The notes below the pieces were generated by a model. That model was not told the DNA's origin and did no database searches. It saw nothing but the letters and a program-made list of their open reading frames with translations. A stretch of DNA of 64,000 nt, from positions 48,058 through 112,057 of the forward strand of contig CAZGJW010000001.1 of the NCBI GenBank assembly GCA_964525675.1. The letters run 5' to 3'. Positions 52,997 through 61,739 of this stretch are shown here, in pieces. The position numbers were made by a program, and so were the translations under genes. This DNA is from CAYSRJ01 sp964525675 (GTDB taxonomy: Bacteria; Spirochaetota; B62-G9; DRHN01). Position 1 is the first letter of the stretch. The number at the start of each line of letters is the position of its first letter.

Positions 52997-53154
52997 TCCG
53001 GTACTCCCGTCCCTAATACATTAATGTATATATCCGGCCTTGAACAGGACAAGTTTTCACTCCCTCTTTATTGAAGGTTCTGCTTTTTTTTCCAAATCAT
53101 TTAAATTATATGATTTCCATAAAACTGCATCTCATGTATACTATTGTAGTGAAC

Positions 53155-53165
53155 TGTCAGACCCC
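53155..53165. repeat. Second TGTCAGACCCC core motif
   Basis: Identical 11-base core to 49306-49316, in the leader just before the gene at 53204. Confidence 0.35.
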
Positions 53166-53203
53166 CGATGAATGCATTTCTTTTCAAAGGCATGGTATCG
53201 TCA

Positions 53204-53506
53204 ATGAGCAGGCTAAAACGCTGGTATGACAAGAATCCTGAATTGAAAAAATGGCTTGAGAGGTTGAAACATGCAGAAGAGGAAAAGAGAAACATCATCC
53301 TCGACGGCATCAAACAGCTTGACAGCAACTTCGATAGTGATCTCATTGATCGGCATGTGATGGAATTCCCCATGGAGATGAAAAGAAGGTGGTATGACCA
53401 GAATCCGTACTGCTGGCTCATCATCAACGGATTGAAATATGCAGATGATATCTTCCTCCAGAAAGTGATAGATTACCTGCAAAGAGAGCTTCCGCATCCC
53501 CTATGA
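53204..53506 (+). CDS. Small protein with internally duplicated WYDxNP repeat
   Basis: About 100 residues from ATG 53204; ATG 53192 and 53168 in the same frame are alternatives. Two copies of one unit are visible: RLKRWYDKNPELKKWLERL with a following helix, and KRRWYDQNPYCWLIINGLK with a following helix ending VIDYLQREL. Family not recognised. Trp/Tyr-Asp-x-Asn-Pro turns followed by helices suggest a small two-module fold. It precedes the padR gene on the same strand by about 50 bases. Confidence 0.55.
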   Translation: MSRLKRWYDKNPELKKWLERLKHAEEEKRNIILDGIKQLDSNFDSDLIDRHVMEFPMEMKRRWYDQNPYCWLIINGLKYADDIFLQKVIDYLQRELPHPL

Positions 53507-53553
53507 TACAAAAAGATTGACGAAATAAAAATATATATGTAAAATACATATGT

Positions 53554-53946
53554 ATGTTAAATAATTGTTGCAAAAGCAAGAACTGGAAGTACAACGATAT
53601 CGTTTCCACCGTCATTCTTATCCTATTGAACAGGGAACCTGATCACGGGTACAATATTATACATGCGGTTTCAGATTTGCTCGGTTATTCGCCCACATTG
53701 AACGGGATGATATACAGACTCCTGGCGTTCTTTGAAATGAACGGTCTCGTCCGTTCCGAGTGGAAGATCGAGGAAGCATCCCAGCCGAAAAAGGTATATA
53801 CGATAACACAAAAAGGTGAATCAATTCTCAGGGAGAGAATCAGTATCTTAAAGGCTCAAATAAATCGATTGAAGGAAATCCTTACCCTGTATGAAGGAGG
53901 AACACAATGGTCATCGCATTTTCAGCAGACGACAATGAGGGATTGA
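53554..53946 (+). CDS. PadR-family transcriptional regulator
   Basis: This 130-residue winged-helix protein shows the PadR pattern: DIVSTVILILLNREPDHGY, MIYRLLAFFEMNGLVRSEW and KVYTITQKGESILRE, then a C-terminal dimerisation helix. It begins with a CCK cysteine cluster (NNCCKSKNW), which may sense metal or redox state. It overlaps the next gene by 40 bases, so the two are co-expressed and probably co-functional. Confidence 0.87.
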   Translation: MLNNCCKSKNWKYNDIVSTVILILLNREPDHGYNIIHAVSDLLGYSPTLNGMIYRLLAFFEMNGLVRSEWKIEEASQPKKVYTITQKGESILRERISILKAQINRLKEILTLYEGGTQWSSHFQQTTMRD

Positions 53947-54308
53947 AATCCCGAATATCGCATCACTTCGGCAGGTGTCCTTACTACATTTTCGTCGAGG
54001 TCGAAAATAAAAACATTATTTCAGTAAACGGTGAAGAAAATCCGTACTACACGTCACATGAGCCCGGCGCTGTTCCCGGGTACATATCCTCAAAGAATGC
54101 CCACTTTATAGTTACGGGCGGCATGGGGCCGAGGGCGGTACAGTTCTTCGAGCAGTACAAGATAGCCCCGATTATCGGTGTTTCAGGGATTATTGAAGAT
54201 GTGCTGAACGATATTCTGGAAGGCAAATATGAGGTTGTCGGTGTGCGGGATTACGATCCCTCAAAACATGACAGACACAAGGATGAACTGGGTCACGGGC
54301 ATAATTAA
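53907..54308 (+). CDS. NifX/NafY-type iron-molybdenum-cofactor binding domain protein
   Basis: This 133-residue protein matches the dinitrogenase cofactor-binding family: AFSADDNEGLKSRISHHFGRCPYY, FIVTGGMGPRAVQFFEQY, and a His-rich tail (HDRHKDELGHGHN). Members bind iron-molybdenum or iron-sulfur clusters, and many lie outside nitrogen-fixation loci. GGAGGA within the padR gene gives its ribosome site. The C-terminal histidines could bind metal. Confidence 0.88.
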   Translation: MVIAFSADDNEGLKSRISHHFGRCPYYIFVEVENKNIISVNGEENPYYTSHEPGAVPGYISSKNAHFIVTGGMGPRAVQFFEQYKIAPIIGVSGIIEDVLNDILEGKYEVVGVRDYDPSKHDRHKDELGHGHN

Positions 54309-54329
54309 TTGCGGGTACGGCATACCCCG

Positions 54330-55073
54330 TCAGGTTGTCCTCAGTTTCCACAAAACAGAGAACGATTCTTCGAGGCGGGTGCCGAGCGCCTCACCCTGCC
54401 GGGTCGTCACATCGTCCTCATTCTCGAATACCCCGTACGGAATGCTATATCCCCGAACCTGCAGGTAGTGCGCATCACGTGAGGAAAAATCCTCCCAGTC
54501 GCTCTCTCTGTACAGGGCTTCCATCTTGTCGTCGGGAAGGCTGTGCTGGAGAATGCTGCCGGAGTCGTTCGGGTTATACCGCTCTTTATTTTTTCGTACC
54601 GATTCAGAGTATGAAACATTGATATAGAGCACCGCTGCCGACTCGAGAATACGTTCTGAGAGATTCTCAAACGCGCGGGCAAACCCTCCGTGCTCCCTGC
54701 CCCGGGCAAACTCGAGTATGGCTGTGCACGTCTTATGATAACGCGGGTCCCTTTTCAGTTTTTTTTCATATTCAAGGGAGATTCGCCGAATAAGCACATC
54801 CCATAGATGCATGTATTTAAAAAACCCGTCTTCTGTCGTATGCAGGCGAGGCTTTCCCATCTCGGTGAGAATTGTGTCCTCCTCAAACCACGACCAGAGC
54901 ATGGGAAAGTCATCGATCTCTTCAAAATCTCCAATATGAAACCGCCGTTTGCGTTCACTTCTTCCAACGTTTTTCAGGTACTGTATAATTTCACTCTTAC
55001 CTGCAGCAGGTCGTGCTACGAGCACAAGCACTGAAAATCTATTTGAGTCCCTTATCCTTCCTGTGATACTCAT
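54330..55073 (-). CDS. P-loop NTPase/kinase-like protein
   Basis: This 247-residue protein has a Walker A LVARPAAGKSEII near the N-terminus, then DFEEIDDFPMLWSWFEED, and a second half with VLYINVSYSESVRKNKERYN and SDWEDFSS. It looks like a small nucleoside/adenylate-kinase-like protein without a known name. It lies tail-to-tail with the NifX-like gene and is near the ATP-cone kinase in the same orientation. Target unknown. Confidence 0.7.
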   Translation of the reverse strand: MSITGRIRDSNRFSVLVLVARPAAGKSEIIQYLKNVGRSERKRRFHIGDFEEIDDFPMLWSWFEEDTILTEMGKPRLHTTEDGFFKYMHLWDVLIRRISLEYEKKLKRDPRYHKTCTAILEFARGREHGGFARAFENLSERILESAAVLYINVSYSESVRKNKERYNPNDSGSILQHSLPDDKMEALYRESDWEDFSSRDAHYLQVRGYSIPYGVFENEDDVTTRQGEALGTRLEESFSVLWKLRTT

Positions 55074-55151
55074 TTCTTCACGTTCCTTCCGGCAAATTTT
55101 AAAAACAGGAAATCGATATAAGATACGAGCTCATCGCCCACATCAGGCCAG

Positions 55152-56495
55152 TCAGTATGAATAACTGCTCCCACCGATAAACTCCCTGAGGAGAGATGTG
55201 CCGGGAACTACACTCTCCTCACTCCATTCCGGGAGCTCACTGAACATTTCAATAACCCGCTGAGCTCTGGCAAGCGCATCCGCCCTTTCGGGATCGTTTT
55301 TGAATTCTTCGATGAAGCCGGGAAAGAATCTGCCGAGCCTGTGCTTCATGATGGGAAGCTCATAGGGAAAAAAACTGTTGAGAATGTAATGAGCCTTTGT
55401 AATGCGTGAAATGATGTACCTCATTTCAGACCGCCGTACATAATGCCAGTGCGCGATTGTCTGCCCGGGGCTGTAATTTCTAAACTGCATATCCCGCACC
55501 ATTCGACGAAGCATTCTGATATCGGCCCACCGTATGAACCGTCCCTCGCAGTTTTTTATCTGCGAGAGTGTTTCAATGTACAGGTTGAACTTATTCTGCT
55601 CGGGGATATCACCGGTCATTTCCTCGAACATGCCGTGCAGAGAATCGATGAGAAGAATTTCTTTGTCCCCGAGTGAAAGACTTCCCGAGACCCCTTCCTT
55701 GTTGCCTGTCTTGAAATTATAGTAGGGAACCTGTATGGTTTTTCCGGCAAGAAGTGCCTTCAGATGTTCATTGATGAGCGCGAGGTCCAGAGCCTGCGGT
55801 GTTTCGTAGTCGTAATCACCGACCGCGTCCTTCGGCTGGTCCTTGAGATCGAAGAAATAATGATCCACATTCAGTGTAACGAGCCTGTACCCGAGCTTTT
55901 CCAGGTCTTTTTCTATTTTTATCGTGGTAGTCGTTTTGCCGGATGAGGAGGGACCGGATACGATGATTATTTTGATGTCTTCGATTCTGTCTTCAATGAG
56001 CCTCACAGCGCTTTCAAGCTCATTCGCGTAGAACCCCTCGGATACTGCCACCAGCTCGCCGAAACGGTTTTCTTCGATGTGTTCTCTGATCTGGTTCAGT
56101 TGAACGCAGCCCTGGTCTATTCCCCAGGAGAGCACATACCACAATTTCTGATAGGGGATGTTATCGGAGGAGTATGTCAGGCTCTCCCTGCCGGCCCGTT
56201 TGAGTGCGTGCTCGTAGCGGTATATTATGTATGCCTTTGCTGTCTTTGCGTGGCCACGTTCAATAAGCGATTTTTCGACGAGGTCCTGTACCTCCTCGAC
56301 AGTCGGGTAACTCTGCGGATAACCCGCAGATTCGAGACGCTCGATAACGTCGTCTGTTACCTTTTCGGCGGTTGCTCTTTCGCGCCCGCCGACGGCAATT
56401 GCCGCCTGAAGAACGGCAAGCGTGATTTTTTCACGGTTGAAAGGAACGAGGCTTCCGTCCCGTTTTATTATCTTATCGATCACGGGACACTCCAA
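55152..56495 (-). CDS. ATP-cone domain fused to uridine-kinase/phosphoribulokinase-like domain
   Basis: This 447-residue protein begins with an ATP-cone (residues about 5-100: IIKRDGSLVPFNREKIT, VEDLVE-type helix), as in ribonucleotide reductases and NrdR. The kinase follows with Walker A VSGPSSSGKTTTT at about 195-207 and VDHYFFD. ATP-cones sense ATP versus dATP, so the kinase may be controlled by nucleotide pool. Substrate unknown, possibly uridine or another nucleoside. Confidence 0.85.
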   Translation of the reverse strand: MECPVIDKIIKRDGSLVPFNREKITLAVLQAAIAVGGRERATAEKVTDDVIERLESAGYPQSYPTVEEVQDLVEKSLIERGHAKTAKAYIIYRYEHALKRAGRESLTYSSDNIPYQKLWYVLSWGIDQGCVQLNQIREHIEENRFGELVAVSEGFYANELESAVRLIEDRIEDIKIIIVSGPSSSGKTTTTIKIEKDLEKLGYRLVTLNVDHYFFDLKDQPKDAVGDYDYETPQALDLALINEHLKALLAGKTIQVPYYNFKTGNKEGVSGSLSLGDKEILLIDSLHGMFEEMTGDIPEQNKFNLYIETLSQIKNCEGRFIRWADIRMLRRMVRDMQFRNYSPGQTIAHWHYVRRSEMRYIISRITKAHYILNSFFPYELPIMKHRLGRFFPGFIEEFKNDPERADALARAQRVIEMFSELPEWSEESVVPGTSLLREFIGGSSYSY

Positions 56496-56654
56496 TCACA
56501 CGGGTAACCCATGACCACGCTGGAAAAATACCCGTATTGAAAAACGTATATATGCATGCAGGTTACACTCGCAGTCTTTGGCAAACAACGACGGAATTCT
56601 AGATTGAATACATCTTTGCGCATTTGTCGACATCAACAGAAACCCGACATCAAT

Positions 56655-58172
56655 CTACACGAAACGCCGGCGAATTTCCGCACTTACATAGTCGAGAATG
56701 GCGACCGTAATGGCAATAAACCATACGGCGATGCCAGCGGCCTTGTAATCGAGAAGCCTGATGTACTGCACGAGAATGAATCCGATACCGCCGCCACCCA
56801 CAAGGCCGATAATCGTGGACATACGCACGTTTATATCCCACCTGTATATGGAAAACGATACAAATGGAGGTATCATCTGCGGCACAACGGCATACATGAT
56901 CGTCTGAAGGCGGGTTGCACCCGTTGCCTGTATCGCCTCGATTGGACCCGGGTCAATACTTTCTATAGCCTCGGAGTAGAGCTTGCCAAGCGCGGCAATC
57001 GAGTGAAAGGTCAGCGCAATTATACCTGCAAAGGGGCCGAGCCCGACCCACACGACAGCGATCAGCGCCCAGATGAGCGGCTCGATAGAACGTACGATAT
57101 TCATTATGGTTCTGGTGATGAAATAGATTATCATGGTGACCCAGGAGCCCGACATGAGGTTTCGTGCAGCAAGAAAGCTTATCGGTATGGCGAAGATGAT
57201 GCCGAAGAAGGTTGCCATCATACCCATGAATATGGTTTCAGCCATCCGTGAAATTGTCAGCTTCAACGGGTCGTTAATCTTGAGCCTGCCGAGTGCAGAT
57301 AGCTGCCGTGCTTCAACACGGTGATACTGCGAACCGGCTGCACTCGGCGGAATCAGCCGGTAGGGCATGACGAGCTTGAAGGTGAATGCCCCATTCTGGT
57401 CGGTTACGAGAGTTACATACTTCCCCTCCTGACGGGGTCGAAACTCGTTTCCGATAGAATCCTTCCACCATATTTCTGTTTGGGTGTTCGCCGCGAATCC
57501 CCTGCCGGTGAGCGTGACTGTTGTCCCCTTGACAACCTGATTGTTCTCGTCCGTCCGGGACAGCTCGCCGCATCGCGGCTCTACTTTCAGGTACGGTTTT
57601 CCCGGTTCTTCGGTCGGAATCGGAGGAAGCTCGCCCTCACAGCCGATCAGTATATCCGCTCCCGCTTCGATCTCCTGTCTTTCTCGGGTGACAGCAGCCT
57701 CCCACGGCCACAGCACGCGTGACAGCGGCGGCAGCGCGTCCGGAAGCTCGGTAACCATCTTGTACAGGTTGATCTGGCTGATCTGCCAGCCAAGGACAAA
57801 ATAGCTCACCAGTATGAGCACAAAGAGGCCCGGACCGCTTTTTTTGCCGATCTTCGCCTGCCTGTAGGCGTCCCAGGCTATCCACAGCCAGCAAATAACG
57901 GCAGCGGCAAGTACAATTACCATAAAAAGAGGCCGACGGCCTAGAGCCTTGACAAGACGTGCCCATGCGCCGACCTCGAGATGCGCGAGAAGATAAATAC
58001 GCCACCCGACGATCAAAAGCATTGTAGCGAGTGATCCAAAAAGGAGCAGACCCCGTCTGACCTGTCCGCAGACAACCTGCCCCAGTCCAGGAATAATGAG
58101 TGACAACAGGCCCGCAACCGGACCCGGCACACCGGTAACGACCGTCTTGTTCTGCAGAGTCTTTCGGACCAT
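56655..58172 (-). CDS. phnE: Phosphonate-type ABC permease PhnE with large N-terminal extension
   Basis: This 505-residue permease is about twice the usual 270. Residues about 1-135 hold four helices; the first carries SLIIPGLGQVVCGQVRRGLL, a TM2/GlyGln-type motif. Residues about 140-290 form a periplasmic part with a TIG/IPT-like immunoglobulin fold (VVKGTTVTLTGRGF, TDQNGAFTF). From about 300 the normal permease follows, with the EAA-type loop (EAIQATGATRLQTIMY). It starts one base into the phnC stop. It moves a phosphonate-like substrate; see PhnD. Confidence 0.92.
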   Translation of the reverse strand: MVRKTLQNKTVVTGVPGPVAGLLSLIIPGLGQVVCGQVRRGLLLFGSLATMLLIVGWRIYLLAHLEVGAWARLVKALGRRPLFMVIVLAAAVICWLWIAWDAYRQAKIGKKSGPGLFVLILVSYFVLGWQISQINLYKMVTELPDALPPLSRVLWPWEAAVTRERQEIEAGADILIGCEGELPPIPTEEPGKPYLKVEPRCGELSRTDENNQVVKGTTVTLTGRGFAANTQTEIWWKDSIGNEFRPRQEGKYVTLVTDQNGAFTFKLVMPYRLIPPSAAGSQYHRVEARQLSALGRLKINDPLKLTISRMAETIFMGMMATFFGIIFAIPISFLAARNLMSGSWVTMIIYFITRTIMNIVRSIEPLIWALIAVVWVGLGPFAGIIALTFHSIAALGKLYSEAIESIDPGPIEAIQATGATRLQTIMYAVVPQMIPPFVSFSIYRWDINVRMSTIIGLVGGGGIGFILVQYIRLLDYKAAGIAVWFIAITVAILDYVSAEIRRRFV

Positions 58173-58960
58173 CAGCCGGCTCCTTCTTCCCTGCGGCCTG
58201 CACTCACCCTGACCGCTTCTTCTCCGTAAATTTCCTTGAACTCATCATCCGTCATCCGCCGTATATCCTCCCTCGAACCACGGTATACTATCTGCCCCTC
58301 CTTCAAGCCGATAACGCGAGTCGAATACCGCTGTACCAGGTCCAGGTAGTGAAGGCTGCAGAGCACGGTCACCCCCTCTTCCTGATTCATCTGTTCCAGG
58401 TATCCGAGTATGGTATGTGCGAGCACAGGGTCGAGACTTGCAACCGGCTCATCAGCGAGGACCATCCGCGGCTGCTGCATAAGCGCACGCGCAATACCGA
58501 CCCGCTGCTGCTGGCCGCCGCTCAATTCGTCGGCGCGTTTGTTCGCCTGGTCGGCGATTCCCACTCGCTCGAGTGCATGCTGCGCCATCCTGCGATCATC
58601 AGGAGCAAAGCGGTGCAAAAGGCTTGACATGGAATTGGCATAGCCGAGTCTTCCGGAAAGAACATTCGTCAGCACACTCGAGCGCTTGACGAGGTTGAAA
58701 TGCTGAAATATCATCCCGATCCGCCTGCGTATCTCCCTGAGCTGACCGGAATCTGCCGACGTGATATCCACCCCATCCCAGATTATCTTTCCCTCCGTCG
58801 GCTCGATCAGCCTGTTGATACAACGAAGCAGTGTCGATTTTCCGGAACCGCTCAGTCCGATTATAACCAGAAACTCCCCGGATTCCACCTGGAAGCTGAT
58901 GTTTTTCAGAGCTACGGTACCGTCATCGTATATTTTTGTCAGATTTTTGATCTCAAGCAT
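58172..58960 (-). CDS. phnC: Phosphonate-type ABC ATPase PhnC
   Basis: This 262-residue ABC ATPase has Walker A IGLSGSGKSTLL, signature LSGGQQQRVGIARAL, Walker B MVLADEPVASLD and H-loop LCSLHYLDL. The pattern matches PhnC of phosphonate/phosphite importers. It is coupled to phnE by a one-base overlap and is preceded by the phnD terminator. AGGTG precedes the ATG. Confidence 0.95.
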   Translation of the reverse strand: MLEIKNLTKIYDDGTVALKNISFQVESGEFLVIIGLSGSGKSTLLRCINRLIEPTEGKIIWDGVDITSADSGQLREIRRRIGMIFQHFNLVKRSSVLTNVLSGRLGYANSMSSLLHRFAPDDRRMAQHALERVGIADQANKRADELSGGQQQRVGIARALMQQPRMVLADEPVASLDPVLAHTILGYLEQMNQEEGVTVLCSLHYLDLVQRYSTRVIGLKEGQIVYRGSREDIRRMTDDEFKEIYGEEAVRVSAGRREEGAG

Positions 58961-59061
58961 GAAAGCACCTCATGAAATCTGAATCCTGAGGACGCAGGGA
59001 ATTGCCTTTTACCACCGCTTTTTTCAACAATCGTTACTTTTTCTTCCCGTGCAGTCACCCT

Positions 59062-59099
59062 CAATAAAACAGGCGCACAGACAATACAGCCCGTGCGCC
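59062..59099 (-). terminator. Rho-independent terminator between phnD and phnC
   Basis: On the minus strand GGCGCAC (59099-59093) pairs with GTGCGCC (59078-59072), with a loop of about 14 bases; the T-rich run TGTTTTATT follows. It lies just after the phnD stop and before phnC, so it should lower phnC/phnE expression relative to phnD, as in many ABC operons. Confidence 0.8.
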
Positions 59100-59117
59100 C
59101 TTTCAATGCAGATGGAT

Positions 59118-60023
59118 CTACTTTGTAAGATCCTCAATACTCATACCCGCTGCCTGCAGCACCTGCCTGAAAGGATCGTAGAAGGAATCGTCTATCTTCT
59201 TGAGACCGCTCCACTGATACGCGGTCTTGAGAGCTTTCTTGCCCTCATCCGTCTGGGCAATTTCTAGCAGAGCATTGACGATTTTATCGCGAAGCTCCTT
59301 TGGCACCACGGGTGAGAACTGCACACCATCGTTCGGAATATCCTCTGTAACCTCAATAACAACGACCTTTTCCATTACATCTGGATGGTCCTTTTCAATC
59401 CTCGTCCGGGCATCCACGTATGTCGCGCCTGCGTCCACATCGCCGTTATATACAGCGGCAACCACCGAATCGTGGCTCCCGGCATCGATTATCTGCTTGA
59501 GGTCTGTTTCAGGATTGATACCTGCCCCCCTCATGGTGAGCATGGGAATAATCCATCCGCTCGTTGAAAGCGGGTCGGGGCGGGCAAAGGTCTTTCCCTT
59601 CAAATCGCTAATGCTTCTGATCCCGCTGTCTGCCCTCGCGATAATCTGGCCGTTGTATGTAGGGCTGCCAAACCGCATCGAAACGAGTGCCGCCTGTGCA
59701 ACTCCCCTGTCTGCAGCCATAACATAGGCGAATGTCGCAAGAGATGCCATATGCGCCCCTGGCGGGTCGCTTGACAGCGCCTCGATAACCCCGGCGTATT
59801 CGGTTGCAACATTCGTTAAAAAGAACAGGCCCGTTTTTTTGTGAAGTAAATCTGCGACGGACTGCGCACCGGCGGAAACACGCTCCATCTCACCCGACGG
59901 GACGAAGGACCAGATAATCGGGTTTTCTTCGGAACCGAGTGGAACTTCCTTCTTCGCCCCGGCATACAGGAAAGAAACCGAAACCAACACGACCAGTACT
60001 ACAAGCATAATTTTTTTACCCAT
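59118..60023 (-). CDS. phnD: Phosphonate-type periplasmic substrate-binding protein PhnD
   Basis: This 301-residue binding protein has a signal peptide ending near FLYAGAKKE, then the phosphonate-binding fold: SFVPSGEMERV at the start and SDLKGKTFARPDPLSTSGW-type hinge (with phosphate-like contact Ser/Thr), AGSHDSVVAAVYNGDVDAG. Ligands in the family include 2-aminoethylphosphonate and phosphite; the local sequence does not settle which. It is the first gene of phnD-phnC-phnE. Confidence 0.9.
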   Translation of the reverse strand: MGKKIMLVVLVVLVSVSFLYAGAKKEVPLGSEENPIIWSFVPSGEMERVSAGAQSVADLLHKKTGLFFLTNVATEYAGVIEALSSDPPGAHMASLATFAYVMAADRGVAQAALVSMRFGSPTYNGQIIARADSGIRSISDLKGKTFARPDPLSTSGWIIPMLTMRGAGINPETDLKQIIDAGSHDSVVAAVYNGDVDAGATYVDARTRIEKDHPDVMEKVVVIEVTEDIPNDGVQFSPVVPKELRDKIVNALLEIAQTDEGKKALKTAYQWSGLKKIDDSFYDPFRQVLQAAGMSIEDLTK

Positions 60024-60414
60024 ATTTCTACCTCCCTAATAAGATATCGAGATATAAATGATGTCGCTTCCTGACTTCTTCAATTGGAAAAAGCGACATA
60101 TTACTACCAGAACAATACCATATACGGGGGCTCCTGTCTTTAAATTTTTTCTGCATAAATGCCGTGGGCAAGCGGTATTATCCGGACCATTAGAATACTT
60201 TGTTTATAGATAGGCAAGTGAACTTTCAATCATAAAAGATTCGAACCAACACTTGTCTACCTGTGCCCTTGGTAATGGTTTTTACCTTAATTTCACAATG
60301 AATAAAAGGACATGTAAAAGTAAAAGACCATTATCTTTTGCAAATTCTGGTATAAAAGGAAAAGATATCGCTTTGCTAGACCAGAATTTTAATGGATAAA
60401 ACCATAACTGACGG
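60024..60414. other. Intergenic region carrying repeat copy D
   Basis: 391 bp between phnD and the deacetylase gene with no ORF. Repeat copy D occupies 60211-60406 and ends about 8 bases before the deacetylase stop. Confidence 0.6.
60211..60406 (+). repeat. Structured intergenic repeat, copy D
   Basis: Same ends and hairpins as copies A-C (AGGCAAGTG near 60212; closing GGATAAAACCAT near 60394-60405) but longer. An extra segment ACCTGTGCCCTTGGTAATGG and a longer arm with AAAAGTAAAAGACC are shared only with copy E. Confidence 0.85.
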
Positions 60415-61566
60415 CTAGTGCATGACTCTCTGGATAACAATATCCGAGCTGTTCGCAAGAAAACTGCAGTAAATGCGATTTTCATGCTGACGATGGGCGA
60501 TTACACGGCCTGCCTGTGTCACCTTCACCCCATCCCATGAGGCGGGAACATCCACCTCTAACGACAGCGGCTGGTTGTACATCTCATCATCCAGGCCATC
60601 CTCAAGTGTAAATACAACCTCAGTATCTGAGCCGGCCAGAAAGAAAATCATGGCCGATTCCCGTTCCCGTGCGTACCGGGCTACTGTTCCGAAGGGCGCG
60701 ATCCAGAACCCCTCATGCACCACATAGTCGAGCACGTACCTGAAATCCTGGAGCGTAAGGGGCGCCCAGCCGAGCCATTCCCTTTTCAACGCCGGATCGG
60801 TGATCCCGTGAAAGTTCAAAACAAACCATCCGCCCTCAGCATACATCCTGCTGCAGTACCACTCCCACGGTTTCACGAGCTCCTTTCTGCGGATACCGAA
60901 GGAGTTGACGCTGTAAAAACCGCCCGGTACCTCAGCGATATTAACGCTGTTCTCATCTACGTACCTCTCTAACACACCGCTTCCGGAACGCGCTGCTATG
61001 TAATAACGCGCAGCAATGTTTCGTGACTCCTTGGTGCTTCTCCAGTACGGCCACGCAAGGGTAAGGCCGTCTGATACGGAAAGTTCTCTTTTAATTCTGG
61101 CATATGAATCCTTCAGTTCCCTTTTTACATTCGTCTCTTTTTTCGTCGTGTCGGTATGCGTCTTCGTATGGCTTCCTATTTCATGGCCCGCATGGTAAAT
61201 CTCCCGCGCCGTATCCCAGCTGAAAAGCTCGCGCCTGACACCCGAATCGATCCAGTACCCACGCCGTACATACTTGGTAATCAAAAAAAACGTGGCTTTT
61301 AGATTTCGCTTTTCGAGCTCGGGAAGGGCAAGCACGTACTGATCGAGCGTTCCGTCATCGAATGTGAGTGAACAGGCGGCCTGTTTGAAGCCGTACCACC
61401 GCGCGATGCGAAACCTGAAGACACTCTCAGCTTCTACCCGTGGTTCCGGAGAGGGGGTGTAGGGGAGTGTTGCAGAGGGTTTTTCGGCTCTTTTAACAGA
61501 GGCGCAGTCCGGCAGATAGAAGAGGACATACAGGCATGCCATGATTAGCAACACCTTTCGAAACAA
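60415..61566 (-). CDS. Polysaccharide deacetylase (NodB-domain) lipoprotein-like
   Basis: This 383-residue protein starts at TTG 61566 with GGGGAGG upstream. A hydrophobic N-terminus ends in FYLPDC, a loose lipobox. The NodB domain (about 60-310) has the catalytic LTFDDGTLDQY, zinc ligands in HEIGSHTKTH, WPYWR and NFHGIT. A C-terminal beta domain (about 320-383) follows. It removes acetyl groups from a surface glycan. The substrate is unknown; the two glycosyltransferases lie far away. Confidence 0.87.
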   Translation of the reverse strand: MFRKVLLIMACLYVLFYLPDCASVKRAEKPSATLPYTPSPEPRVEAESVFRFRIARWYGFKQAACSLTFDDGTLDQYVLALPELEKRNLKATFFLITKYVRRGYWIDSGVRRELFSWDTAREIYHAGHEIGSHTKTHTDTTKKETNVKRELKDSYARIKRELSVSDGLTLAWPYWRSTKESRNIAARYYIAARSGSGVLERYVDENSVNIAEVPGGFYSVNSFGIRRKELVKPWEWYCSRMYAEGGWFVLNFHGITDPALKREWLGWAPLTLQDFRYVLDYVVHEGFWIAPFGTVARYARERESAMIFFLAGSDTEVVFTLEDGLDDEMYNQPLSLEVDVPASWDGVKVTQAGRVIAHRQHENRIYCSFLANSSDIVIQRVMH

Positions 61567-61739
61567 CGCATGACCTCCCCTGATTTTTTATGACCCTTGA
61601 AATCTGCTGAAATATATTTCCCTTCCCTGTATAGATTATCGGATATAATATCGAAATTCCGACAACACCCTACAAAAAAGCACACTTCTACGCCTATATG
61701 AAGTATAATGAACATACACATTTCAGCAAGGAGGAAGAA

